Shown: positions 31,821 through 39,307 of the stretch, one piece after another
How the letters are laid out: each line of letters starts with the position of its first letter
Position numbering within the stretch: the stretch's first letter is position 1
Assembly: GCA_017436525.1 (NCBI GenBank)
Contig: JAFSCX010000031.1
Coordinates: 1-48,873, forward strand
Source of the DNA: Clostridia bacterium
Lineage (GTDB): Bacteria; Bacillota; Clostridia; Oscillospirales; QAKW01
Direction: 5' to 3'
Length of the DNA stretch: 48,873 bases
Program-made: the position numbers and the translations under genes
Notes under the pieces: model-generated
The model's database searches: none
The model's input: the letters and a program-made list of their open reading frames with translations, nothing else
Told to the model about the DNA's origin: nothing

Positions 31821-32453
31821 ATGGAAAGCTATTATGTGCCTGCCGGAGAGATCCGCACGGAGTTTGTGGAGCGGAAGAGCCGCTTTATCACCACTCTTGC
31901 AAGGGTGCATAGCGTAGAGGAGGCAGAGGCCTTTATCAAGCGTATTAAAGCGGAATTTCCGGATGCGACCCATAATTGCGCCGCCTATCGGATCAAGGCC
32001 CCTTTGGTGGAGCGCTTTTTCGATGACGGAGAGCCCGGAGGGACAGCGGGAATGCCGATGCTGGATGTCTTCAAAAAAGAAAATCTTTTCGATGTGGCGG
32101 CGGTTGTTACCCGCTATTTCGGCGGAATTCTGCTGGGGGCCGGAGGTTTGGTGCGGGCCTATTCCAAGGGCGCGGCCGACGGAGTGAGTAAAGCGGGCCT
32201 TGCGCTGATGGAGGCGGGGGTTGAACTTTCTCTTCAATGCGGCTATCCTCTTTATGATCGGGTGCAGCGGCTTTTGGAAAATTTCAGCGGGGAGATTCTC
32301 TCGACTGATTTTTCCGATCGCGTGATCATTCATCTGATTTTGAAGGAGCAGGAGGAGCAACAACTGAAGAATCAGCTTGCCGATCTTTCGGCGGGGACGG
32401 CGATTTTAGAGGTTAAAAACAGATTTTTCCATCCTTTTAAGACATTGGACTAA
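31821..32453 (+). CDS. yigZ: YigZ/IMPACT family protein
   Basis: The 210-aa protein has the two-part YigZ layout: an N-terminal UPF0029/IMPACT domain (FVERKSRFITTLARV, THNCAAYRI, DDGEPGGTAGMP, VTRYFGGILLGAGGLVRAYS) and a C-terminal DUF1949 ferredoxin-like domain. Function is not settled; the eukaryotic relative IMPACT affects translation control. The ATG at 31821 is chosen because GAGGAG lies eight bases before it; an in-frame GTG at 31812 overlaps that site. It sits alone between the nrd terminator and the two-component operon. Confidence 0.9.
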   Translation: MESYYVPAGEIRTEFVERKSRFITTLARVHSVEEAEAFIKRIKAEFPDATHNCAAYRIKAPLVERFFDDGEPGGTAGMPMLDVFKKENLFDVAAVVTRYFGGILLGAGGLVRAYSKGAADGVSKAGLALMEAGVELSLQCGYPLYDRVQRLLENFSGEILSTDFSDRVIIHLILKEQEEQQLKNQLADLSAGTAILEVKNRFFHPFKTLD

Positions 32454-32526
32454 ATTTGTTCACAATTTTTTCATCCATTTTATCTCAAAGAACGTTATAC
32501 TGAAATGGAAAGGATGTGCATGCACC

Positions 32527-33210
32527 ATGAGCAAAATTTTAGTAGTAGACGACGAACGGAATATTTGCGAGTTACTTAACTTATATTTAGTGAAAGAAGG
32601 CTATACGGTGGAGACAGCCGAGGATGGGCAGGCGGCGGTAGAGAAATTCCGCAGCTTTGATCCGGATTTGGTCCTTTTGGATATTATGCTTCCCAAGATG
32701 GATGGTTGGCAGGTCTGCCGAGAGATCCGCAAGAGCTCCAATGTGCCGATCATTATGGTTTCTGCGAAGGGGGAGACCTTTGATAAGGTCCTCGGCTTGG
32801 AGCTGGGAGCGGATGATTATGTTACAAAGCCTTTTGATTCCAAGGAACTGATGGCGCGGGTCAAGACCGTGCTGCGCCGCGCAGGCTGCTCCGCTGATGA
32901 CAATCGGCAGGAGGTGGAGCATCATAATTTATATGTCTCCTTAACCAACTATAAATTGGTGGTAAAGGGCAAGCAGGTGGATGCTCCGCCCAAGGAGATT
33001 GAGCTTCTTTATCATTTGGCGAAAAATCCCAATCGGGTCTATACAAGGGATCAGCTTTTGGATGAGATCTGGGGATTCAAATATTTTGGGGACTCCCGTA
33101 CCGTAGATGTGCATATCAAGCGGATTCGGGAAAAATTGGAGGGCGTTTCGGATCGATGGGCTATTCGCACCGTATGGGGAATCGGCTATAAATTTGAGAC
33201 GATGGAATAA
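32527..33210 (+). CDS. OmpR/PhoB-type response regulator (WalR-like)
   Basis: The 227-aa protein has a receiver domain (acidic pocket DDE near residue 8, phospho-acceptor D52 in LLDIMLP, K in YVTKPFD) and a C-terminal winged helix (RDQLLDEIWGFKYFGDSRTVDVHIKRIREKL). It binds DNA as a dimer when phosphorylated by the kinase encoded next. The operon order regulator-kinase-HtrA recalls WalR-WalK...HtrC of Bacilli, but the same order also suits other envelope-stress systems. Upstream are TATACT (32496-32501) and TTCACA/TTCATC/TTATCT at about 11-bp steps, which may be an autoregulatory site. Confidence 0.93.
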   Translation: MSKILVVDDERNICELLNLYLVKEGYTVETAEDGQAAVEKFRSFDPDLVLLDIMLPKMDGWQVCREIRKSSNVPIIMVSAKGETFDKVLGLELGADDYVTKPFDSKELMARVKTVLRRAGCSADDNRQEVEHHNLYVSLTNYKLVVKGKQVDAPPKEIELLYHLAKNPNRVYTRDQLLDEIWGFKYFGDSRTVDVHIKRIREKLEGVSDRWAIRTVWGIGYKFETME

Positions 33211-34629
33211 GTGCATAAAAAGATATTTTTTCGTTATTTTAATGCCTGCGCATTGGTGATCCTGATTACGGTATTTGCGCTGGGGACCGTAACCACGGGG
33301 GTTTTGACCATTCGCGATGTGCAGGAGCAGGATCGGCAGATGGAAAATGCGGCCCAGCAGGTGGCTTCCATGCTGCAGGGGATGCCGGCCAACTATAATG
33401 TATTTGTGGGCTCTATCGTTTCCGGCTCTATCGAAACAGTGAAAAAGACCATCAATTGCGAGGTGGTTATTATCAACCAAAGGCGGCGGGTGGTTCAGAC
33501 GACCTTGCCGGATGGAGTGGTGCCGCTTCTTGCAGAAGAGGCGGTAGAGCGCATATTTGAAGGGCAGACCTATCGAAAGCAGGGGACCTTTATCCAATCA
33601 CTCGGAGAGAGCTATACCATCGGTGTGCCGATCCTTGGAGATGATGGCAGCCCCATCGGCGGCGTCTTTGCTACGGCGCGCCAGCTGCGGGTGAATTCCC
33701 GCATGAGAGAAGTGATGGCCACCTTCCTGATCTGCGGATTGGGGATTATGGTAATTGCTTTTATCTGCGTCTATTTTATTACAAAGCAGATTGTGCGGCC
33801 CTTAAATGAGATTGTGGTGGCTACTCGCGCCTATACCAAGGGGGATTTCTCCAAACGCATTACTGTGGCGCCCGAAGGGGAACTTTCGGATCTTGCGGCC
33901 ACCTTCAATCAGATGGCGGATGGCCTTGAGCGGCTGGAGACGATGCGAAGAGGGTTTATTGCAGATGTTTCCCATGAGCTTCGCACACCCATGACCACCA
34001 TTGGCGGGTTTATTGACGGGATCTTAGACGGGACCATTCCGCCTGAACTGCAGCATAAATATTTGGCATTGGTTTCGGAAGAGGTGGGAAGGCTCTCCCG
34101 CATGGTGAATAATCTTCTGGATGTGGCAAGGATTCAATCGGGAGAAATCACCTATAAGATGGAAGCCTTTAATTTGACTGAAACCATCCATCGGGTGCTG
34201 CTTACCATGGAGGATCGGCTGGAGGGAAAGAAGATCCATCTTTCCTTGAGCCTGCCGGAAGAGGCGGTTTATGGGCTGGGAGATCAAGATGCGATCTATC
34301 GCGTTGTATATAATTTGGTGGACAATGCTTTGAAATTCACGCCTGAGGGCGGAGAGATTGCCATCGGCTTGCTGAAGCGGGAGAAAAAGATCAATCTTTT
34401 TGTGCGCAACAGCGGGCAGGGAATCCCTGAAGCGGAAGCGGGGCGGATTTTTGAGCGGTTTTATAAGACCGATAAGAGCCGCGGTGAGAATAAGCGGGGC
34501 GTGGGGCTCGGCCTTTATATGGTGAAGAGCATTATTGATGCCCATGGCGAGGATATTACGCTGACCTCCAAGGAGGGCAGTTTTGCTGAATTTAGCTTCT
34601 CCTTAAGAGAGGCAGAGGGAGATATTTAG
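33211..34629 (+). CDS. Sensor histidine kinase
   Basis: This 472-aa membrane kinase should phosphorylate the regulator encoded just upstream. It has a membrane segment at about residues 11-33, an extracellular sensor of about 135 residues, a second segment (about 169-191) and a HAMP domain (ITKQIVRPLNEIV). The HisKA box is ADVSHELRTP with H255, and the ATPase domain carries DNALKFTP, FERFYK and GVGLGLYMV. No PAS domain is visible, unlike Bacillus WalK. The start is a GTG directly abutting the regulator's stop codon with no independent ribosome site, so translation is coupled. Confidence 0.94.
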   Translation: MHKKIFFRYFNACALVILITVFALGTVTTGVLTIRDVQEQDRQMENAAQQVASMLQGMPANYNVFVGSIVSGSIETVKKTINCEVVIINQRRRVVQTTLPDGVVPLLAEEAVERIFEGQTYRKQGTFIQSLGESYTIGVPILGDDGSPIGGVFATARQLRVNSRMREVMATFLICGLGIMVIAFICVYFITKQIVRPLNEIVVATRAYTKGDFSKRITVAPEGELSDLAATFNQMADGLERLETMRRGFIADVSHELRTPMTTIGGFIDGILDGTIPPELQHKYLALVSEEVGRLSRMVNNLLDVARIQSGEITYKMEAFNLTETIHRVLLTMEDRLEGKKIHLSLSLPEEAVYGLGDQDAIYRVVYNLVDNALKFTPEGGEIAIGLLKREKKINLFVRNSGQGIPEAEAGRIFERFYKTDKSRGENKRGVGLGLYMVKSIIDAHGEDITLTSKEGSFAEFSFSLREAEGDI

Positions 34630-34633
34630 ATTG

Positions 34634-36079
34634 ATGGATGAGCAGAATCGGGATTTATTCCCCCAAGAGCAGAATGAAGAGAAGGCTGCAAAGCAACCTT
34701 GCGCACCCCAAGAAGAGGGGGTAAGGGAGCAGGAAGAGCCTGCTGCTGAGCAAGCTGCAGAAGAGCAGCAAGCTTTTGAAGAAACGGCGCAAGAGCCTGC
34801 CGCCGATCCTTCGGCAACGGGGCAATCCTTCTGGCAGGGAGGCTATTATTATCAGAATCCGAATCCTTATCAGAATTATGAAAATACATGGCAAGGGCCT
34901 CAAAAAAAGAAGGATCGCAATCTTCCCTTTATCATTGCCGCGGTAGTTGCAGGGGTGATCATGCTGATTTGCTGCGTGATCATTACAGTAGCGCAGGTGA
35001 TAGGAATCAAGCAAACGGCAGGCGGGCAGAATCAAGAGGGCGGCGCCATTACGGAAACTCCTGCTGATCAGAAGCAGCCTTCGAAAGACCAAGCGGAGAG
35101 CCCTGCCAAGCGAGAGGAAGGGACGGTATATAATGCGCCCGAGATCACCAATGAGAAGAAAAAGGGGGAAGCCCTTTCCCTGACCGAGATTAATAAAAAG
35201 GTGAAGGATAGCGTAGTAGGAATTCTGGTTTCTCAAAAAGCAGGGGAGGAGACGAAATTCTCCGGATCCGGCTTTATTATCAGCAAAGACGGTTATATCA
35301 TTACCAATGAGCATGTGATCGCAGATGCGGCGCAGGTGAAGGTGGTGCTGAGCGATGGGATTACCGAATACAATGCGGTAATTGTAGGCAAAGATACCCA
35401 ATCGGATCTTGCGATCCTCAAGGTAGAGGCCAAGGATCTCTCGCCTGCAGAGCTTGGCGATAGCGATGAGTTGGAAGTGGGGGAGACGGTGGTGGCCATC
35501 GGCAACCCCTATGGAATGGTGCTGGCAGGCTCTATGACGGATGGAATTGTCTCGGCGCTCAATCGAAAGATTGAGATCAACGGTTCCTTTATGACCTTGA
35601 TTCAGACCAATGCTTCCATCAACCCCGGCAACAGCGGCGGGCCGCTGGTTAATGCCTATGGGCAGGTGGTTGGAATCTGCTCTTCTAAATTGGTAGCTAC
35701 CGATTATGAGGGGATCGGCTTTGCCATTCCCATCAATGATGTGGCGGATATTGCGGAAGAGCTGATTAATTACGGATATTTGAAAACCCGCGCTTATATC
35801 GGCATTATGGGAAGTGATCTTACCGAAAGCTATTGTAAATATCATAATCTTCCCCAAGGGATTTATGTGTCCTATGTGGATCCCGAATGTGATGCTGCTG
35901 AAAAAGGGCTGAAAGAGGAGGATATCATCATCGGCTTCAATGGCAAAGAGATTACCTCTATGGCTCAGCTGAACGAGCTGAAAAATGAATTCCGCCCGGG
36001 AGACCAAGTAACCATTAAGGTGTGGCGGAATAAAAAGGAATTTGAGATTAAAATTACCTTGACGGAATCCAACGAATAA
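34634..36079 (+). CDS. Membrane-anchored HtrA/DegP-type serine protease
   Basis: HtrA proteases degrade or refold damaged proteins at the cell envelope. The 481-aa protein begins with a cytoplasmic Glu/Gln/Ala-rich tail of about 90 residues, then a membrane segment (about 96-122) and an extracytoplasmic linker. The trypsin-like domain has H227 (TNEHV), D258 (QSDLAIL) and S334 (NPGNSGGPL), and a single PDZ domain follows (about 385-475). The ATG at 34634 is taken over a TTG three bases earlier. It lies 4 bp after the kinase stop, so it is the third gene of the two-component operon and may be both its target and a modulator of its signal. Confidence 0.94.
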   Translation: MDEQNRDLFPQEQNEEKAAKQPCAPQEEGVREQEEPAAEQAAEEQQAFEETAQEPAADPSATGQSFWQGGYYYQNPNPYQNYENTWQGPQKKKDRNLPFIIAAVVAGVIMLICCVIITVAQVIGIKQTAGGQNQEGGAITETPADQKQPSKDQAESPAKREEGTVYNAPEITNEKKKGEALSLTEINKKVKDSVVGILVSQKAGEETKFSGSGFIISKDGYIITNEHVIADAAQVKVVLSDGITEYNAVIVGKDTQSDLAILKVEAKDLSPAELGDSDELEVGETVVAIGNPYGMVLAGSMTDGIVSALNRKIEINGSFMTLIQTNASINPGNSGGPLVNAYGQVVGICSSKLVATDYEGIGFAIPINDVADIAEELINYGYLKTRAYIGIMGSDLTESYCKYHNLPQGIYVSYVDPECDAAEKGLKEEDIIIGFNGKEITSMAQLNELKNEFRPGDQVTIKVWRNKKEFEIKITLTESNE

Positions 36080-36091
36080 TAAATTGAAACG

Positions 36092-36127
36092 AGAGGGTGC
36101 AAATCATATTGCACCCTCTTGATTTTT
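36092..36127 (+). terminator. Terminator of the two-component-htrA operon
   Basis: AGAGGGTGCAA (36092-36102), loop ATCATA, TTGCACCCTCT (36109-36119), then TGATTTTT. The T-rich tail overlaps the -35 box of the next promoter. Confidence 0.85.
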
Positions 36128-36147
36128 GGGGAAAAGGGTGATAAAAT
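36119..36147 (+). promoter_or_regulatory. Promoter of the PTS IIC-like gene
   Basis: TTGATT (36119-36124) and TAAAAT (36142-36147) with a 17-bp spacer. The -35 hexamer is shared with the tail of the preceding terminator, a compact arrangement. Confidence 0.55.
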
Positions 36148-36177
36148 ATCTTTCAAATAAAAGAAGGAGAAAAGAAA

Positions 36178-37218
36178 ATGGGGAAATTAAAGAATTTTTT
36201 GCAACGAAAAGATATTGAGCTTTCGTGGAAACGTTATTTGATTGATGCACTCGGCGCGATGGCGCAGGGTCTTTTTTGCTCTCTTTTGATCGGCACCATT
36301 ATCGATACGCTGGGGGATCTCAGCGGATGGGAGTTTTTGGTGAAGATCGGAAGCTATGCTTCTGCCATGAGCGGGCCTGCGATGGCCATTGCCATCGGCT
36401 ATGCCTTGAAGGCGCCGAATTTGGTCCTCTTTTCTTTGGCCGCAGTGGGAAGCGCCGCCAATGGTTTGGGCGGTGCCGGCGGGCCTTTGGCAGTATTGGT
36501 GATTGCGATTATTGCCGCCGAGTGCGGCAAGCTGGTTTCCAAGGAGACAAAGGTGGATATTTTGGTAACTCCCTTGGTAACCATCTTTATCGGTGTGGCT
36601 CTTTCTGCAGGGATTGCTCCTTGGATCGGGAAAGCGGCCAGCGCCTTTGGTGGTTTGATTATGCAGGCGACAGAGCTGCAGCCTTTCCTGATGGGAATTT
36701 TGGTCTCTGTATTGGTAGGAATTGCCCTGACCCTTCCGATTTCCAGCGCGGCGATCTGCGCAGCCTTGGGCCTTTGCGGCCTTGCAGGCGGCGCGGCTGT
36801 GGCAGGATGCTGCGCCCAGATGGTGGGCTTTGCGGTAATGAGCTTCAGAGAAAATCGCTGGGGCGGCTTGATTTCTCAAGGTCTTGGTACCTCTATGCTG
36901 CAGATGGGAAATATTGTGCGGAATCCTCGGGTGTGGCTGCCGCCGATTGTGGCCTCTGCCATTACCGGCCCCCTTGCTACCTGTCTCTTTAAGCTGGAGA
37001 TGAATGGGCCGGCGGTCTCTTCCGGAATGGGCACCTGCGGTCTGGTGGGTCAGATTGGGGTATATACCGGCTGGGTAGAGAGCGGAAAGGAAATTTTGGC
37101 AATGGATTGGATTGGCTTAGGTCTGATCTGCTTTATATTGCCTGCCATTCTTTGCTGGCTGGGCGGCATGCTTCTGCGCCGGATCGGCTGGATCAAAGAG
37201 GGCGATTTGAAACTTTAA
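36178..37218 (+). CDS. PTS IIC-like membrane protein (EIIC_2 type)
   Basis: This 346-aa, very hydrophobic protein has about nine or ten membrane segments with Gly/Ala-rich loops (SAANGLGGAGGPLAV, GLAGGAAVAGCCAQMVG). It matches the general look of the EIIC_2 family, found alone in many Firmicutes and annotated as PTS sugar transporter subunit IIC. No EIIA, EIIB, HPr or sugar-metabolic gene is beside it, so neither phosphotransfer nor substrate can be assigned. AGAAGGAG precedes the start, and strong terminators on both sides make it monocistronic. Confidence 0.78.
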   Translation: MGKLKNFLQRKDIELSWKRYLIDALGAMAQGLFCSLLIGTIIDTLGDLSGWEFLVKIGSYASAMSGPAMAIAIGYALKAPNLVLFSLAAVGSAANGLGGAGGPLAVLVIAIIAAECGKLVSKETKVDILVTPLVTIFIGVALSAGIAPWIGKAASAFGGLIMQATELQPFLMGILVSVLVGIALTLPISSAAICAALGLCGLAGGAAVAGCCAQMVGFAVMSFRENRWGGLISQGLGTSMLQMGNIVRNPRVWLPPIVASAITGPLATCLFKLEMNGPAVSSGMGTCGLVGQIGVYTGWVESGKEILAMDWIGLGLICFILPAILCWLGGMLLRRIGWIKEGDLKL

Positions 37219-37230
37219 TATTTTGTTGAT

Positions 37231-37284
37231 AAAACTCCCCCAAAAATGGCTTTATAAAGCCATTTTTGGGGGAGTTTTTATTTT
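37231..37284 (+). terminator. Long palindromic terminator upstream of the dcw cluster
   Basis: A 23-bp perfect arm from 37231 (AACTCCCCCAAAAATGGC...) pairs with its complement ending at 37278, followed by T-rich sequence. It is an A-run/T-run palindrome able to stop transcription in both directions and insulates the dcw promoter. Confidence 0.93.
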
Positions 37285-37339
37285 GAGAAAAAAGAGAAAA
37301 ATTTCCTGCGTATTTTTTATAAAAAATATGAAATACCTA

Positions 37340-37367
37340 TTGATTTTTTTGGAAATAATGATATAAT
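37340..37367 (+). promoter_or_regulatory. Promoter of the dcw cluster
   Basis: TTGATT (37340-37345) and TATAAT (37362-37367), 16-bp spacer. Predicted start near 37374, directly in front of the MraZ repeats. Confidence 0.7.
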
Positions 37368-37377
37368 TGAAATCAAG

Positions 37378-37415
37378 TGGAGACTAAATGGGTAGAAAGT
37401 GTCTGCTAAGTGGGT
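37378..37415 (+). promoter_or_regulatory. MraZ operator repeats
   Basis: TGGAG (37378), TGGGT (37389), TGTCT (37400) and TGGGT (37411) recur at exact 11-bp steps; the second and fourth extend to TGGGTAGAAAG. MraZ in other bacteria represses its own operon through TGGGN-type direct repeats about one helical turn apart near the promoter. The third box is degenerate. The last copy runs into the AGGAGG of mraZ. Confidence 0.75.
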
Positions 37416-37432
37416 AGAAAGGAGGTACAAAC

Positions 37433-37858
37433 ATGGCATATCTGACCGGCTATTATGAAAACTTTGTGGATGAAAAAGGCCGCGCCATCCTGCCCAAGGA
37501 TTTGAAAGAGCAAATGGGCAGCGATTTGGTATTAACGCGCGGTTTGGATGATTGCGTGTTTGTATTTACCAGAGACGCTTGGCAGGAGCTGCAAACAAAG
37601 CTTTCCGCAATGCCCCTCTCCAAGGGCCGCGGCATCTCCCTTTTTTTCAACACCCATAAAAAAGATGTGAATCCCGATAAGCAGGGCCGTATTCAGCTCC
37701 CCATCAAGCTGCGCGAGATTGCAACCATTGAGGGAAAAGCGGTAATCATCGGCAACGGCAATCGTGTAGAGATCTGGAATCCCGATCGGTTTGCCGCTAT
37801 GGAGGCTGCTATGGATAGCGAAAGCATTGTGGCAGCAATGGATGAGCTGGGCTTCTAA
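37433..37858 (+). CDS. mraZ: Transcriptional regulator MraZ
   Basis: MraZ is a ring-forming DNA-binding protein of the AbrB/SpoVT fold that represses the dcw operon. The 141-aa length is standard. Its two repeats are visible: DEKGRAILPKDLKEQM near the N-terminus and NPDKQGRIQLPIKLRE in the middle, each with the DxxGR...P DNA-contact motif. AGGAGG at the end of the operator repeats serves as ribosome site. The stop overlaps the rsmH start by one base. Confidence 0.96.
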   Translation: MAYLTGYYENFVDEKGRAILPKDLKEQMGSDLVLTRGLDDCVFVFTRDAWQELQTKLSAMPLSKGRGISLFFNTHKKDVNPDKQGRIQLPIKLREIATIEGKAVIIGNGNRVEIWNPDRFAAMEAAMDSESIVAAMDELGF

Positions 37859-38793
37859 TGAAGGAATTTGAGCACTATAGTGTAATGGCGGAGGAGTGCA
37901 TCAGCGCTCTTGCCATTAAGAAGGACGGCATATATGTAGACGCTACCTTGGGCGGCGGAGGCCATAGCAGCAGGATCGCTGCAAGGCTGGACCAGGGATT
38001 GCTGATCGGCATTGATCAGGATGCGGATGCCATCAAGGCGGCGGGGGAGCGCATGGCTCCTTTCGGCCAACGCTTCAGGGCGGTAAAATCCAATTTCTCT
38101 CAATTAAAGCGAGTCCTTGAAGAGCAGGAAATTGACGGTTTGGATGGGATTCTTTTTGATCTCGGCGTTTCCAGCTTTCAATTAGATGAAGAATCCCGCG
38201 GTTTTTCTTACCGCTTTGATGCGCCCCTTGATATGCGGATGGATCGGCAGAATCCTTTGGATGCCTATACGGTAGTCAATACCTATTCCAAAGAGCGGCT
38301 GACGGAAATTCTCTATCGCTACGGAGAAGAGAAGATGAGCCCGAAGATCGCCTCTTCCATTGTACGAGAGCGGGAAATCACCCCCATCGAAACGACCGGT
38401 CAGTTGGTGAGAATTATTGAAAAAGCATTTCCTCCCAAGGCACGCTATGGAAATAAGCATCCCGCCAAACGAACCTTTCAAGCCATTCGCATTGAGGTCA
38501 ATGGGGAACTTGAGATTTTGGAGCAGGCCATTCGAGATGGAGTGGATTGCTTGAAAAAGGGCGGCAGAATCGCTGTCATGACCTTCCATTCTTTGGAAGA
38601 TCGAATTGTGAAAAATGTATTTGCAGATCTTGCCACCGGCTGTATCTGCGATAAAAATTTACCGATCTGCGTATGCGGCAGAAAGCCGATTGTCAAGCAG
38701 ATCACCCATAAGCCGATTACGGCTTGTGAAAAAGAATTGGCTGAAAATCGCCGCTCTAAGCCTGCGAAGCTGAGAGTATGCGAAAAAAGATAA
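37858..38793 (+). CDS. rsmH: 16S rRNA m4C1402 methyltransferase
   Basis: RsmH (MraW) methylates N4 of C1402 in 16S rRNA using S-adenosylmethionine. The 311-aa protein has the SAM motif YVDATLGGGGHS near residue 31, the conserved LFDLGVSSFQLDEESRGFSYRFDAPLDMRMD block, and FHSLEDRIVK near residue 240. It is the second gene of the dcw cluster, with TAATG overlap to mraZ. Confidence 0.97.
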   Translation: MKEFEHYSVMAEECISALAIKKDGIYVDATLGGGGHSSRIAARLDQGLLIGIDQDADAIKAAGERMAPFGQRFRAVKSNFSQLKRVLEEQEIDGLDGILFDLGVSSFQLDEESRGFSYRFDAPLDMRMDRQNPLDAYTVVNTYSKERLTEILYRYGEEKMSPKIASSIVREREITPIETTGQLVRIIEKAFPPKARYGNKHPAKRTFQAIRIEVNGELEILEQAIRDGVDCLKKGGRIAVMTFHSLEDRIVKNVFADLATGCICDKNLPICVCGRKPIVKQITHKPITACEKELAENRRSKPAKLRVCEKR

Positions 38794-38816
38794 GAAAAAG
38801 GGATTAGGAGGCACTC

Positions 38817-39203
38817 ATGAATAAAATAAAATTCGGCGGAATTCGCTGGAGCGCGGTGCTTTGTATCGCATTTTTGATTGTGGTTGGCGGATATATGTTA
38901 TATAGTCATATCGCTCTCAATGAGGTCTCCGATAAATTGTTGGATGCCAAGGCAGAGCTGGCGCAGCTGGAAGGGGATGCAGTTTCCTTGCAGGTCTCCA
39001 TCGAAGAGAAAAATAAGATGGATGAGATCGAGCGGATCGCAACGCAAGAGCTTGGGATGGTGAAGATTGAAAACTATCAGGTGCAGACCATCAACCTTTT
39101 GACCGACGATACGGTAGAGATCATCAAGGATCAGCCTGCCGATCATAATTGGTGGGATGGCATTGTTGCGGAATTCAACATCCTTTTGGAATACCTCAAC
39201 TGA
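38817..39203 (+). CDS. ftsL: Cell division protein FtsL-like
   Basis: The 128-aa protein has a short cytoplasmic start, one membrane segment (about residues 12-32) and an extracytoplasmic coiled coil (NEVSDKLLDAKAELAQLEGDAVSLQ), then IERIATQELGM, the hallmark of FtsL/DivIC proteins. It bridges FtsQ and the septal synthase complex. Sequence identity in this family is low, so the FtsL call rests on topology and position between rsmH and the penicillin-binding protein. AGGAGG precedes the start. Confidence 0.85.
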   Translation: MNKIKFGGIRWSAVLCIAFLIVVGGYMLYSHIALNEVSDKLLDAKAELAQLEGDAVSLQVSIEEKNKMDEIERIATQELGMVKIENYQVQTINLLTDDTVEIIKDQPADHNWWDGIVAEFNILLEYLN

Positions 39204-39221
39204 TAAGACGAAAGCAAAAAC

Positions 39222-39248
39222 GAGAGTGGGAAATTATTTCTTACTCTC
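39222..39248 (+). other. Terminator-like hairpin between ftsL and the PBP gene
   Basis: GAGAGTGGGAA (39222-39232) pairs with TTCTTACTCTC (39238-39248) through 11 positions with two G-U pairs, followed by ATTTTGCGCTTTT. The T-run is interrupted, so it may be a leaky terminator or a processing site that lowers expression of downstream genes relative to mraZ-rsmH-ftsL. Confidence 0.45.
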
Positions 39249-39307
39249 ATTTTGCGCTTTTATAAGAGATAAAATATATTTGGCGATTTTTAGGAAGGAG
39301 CAGGATT

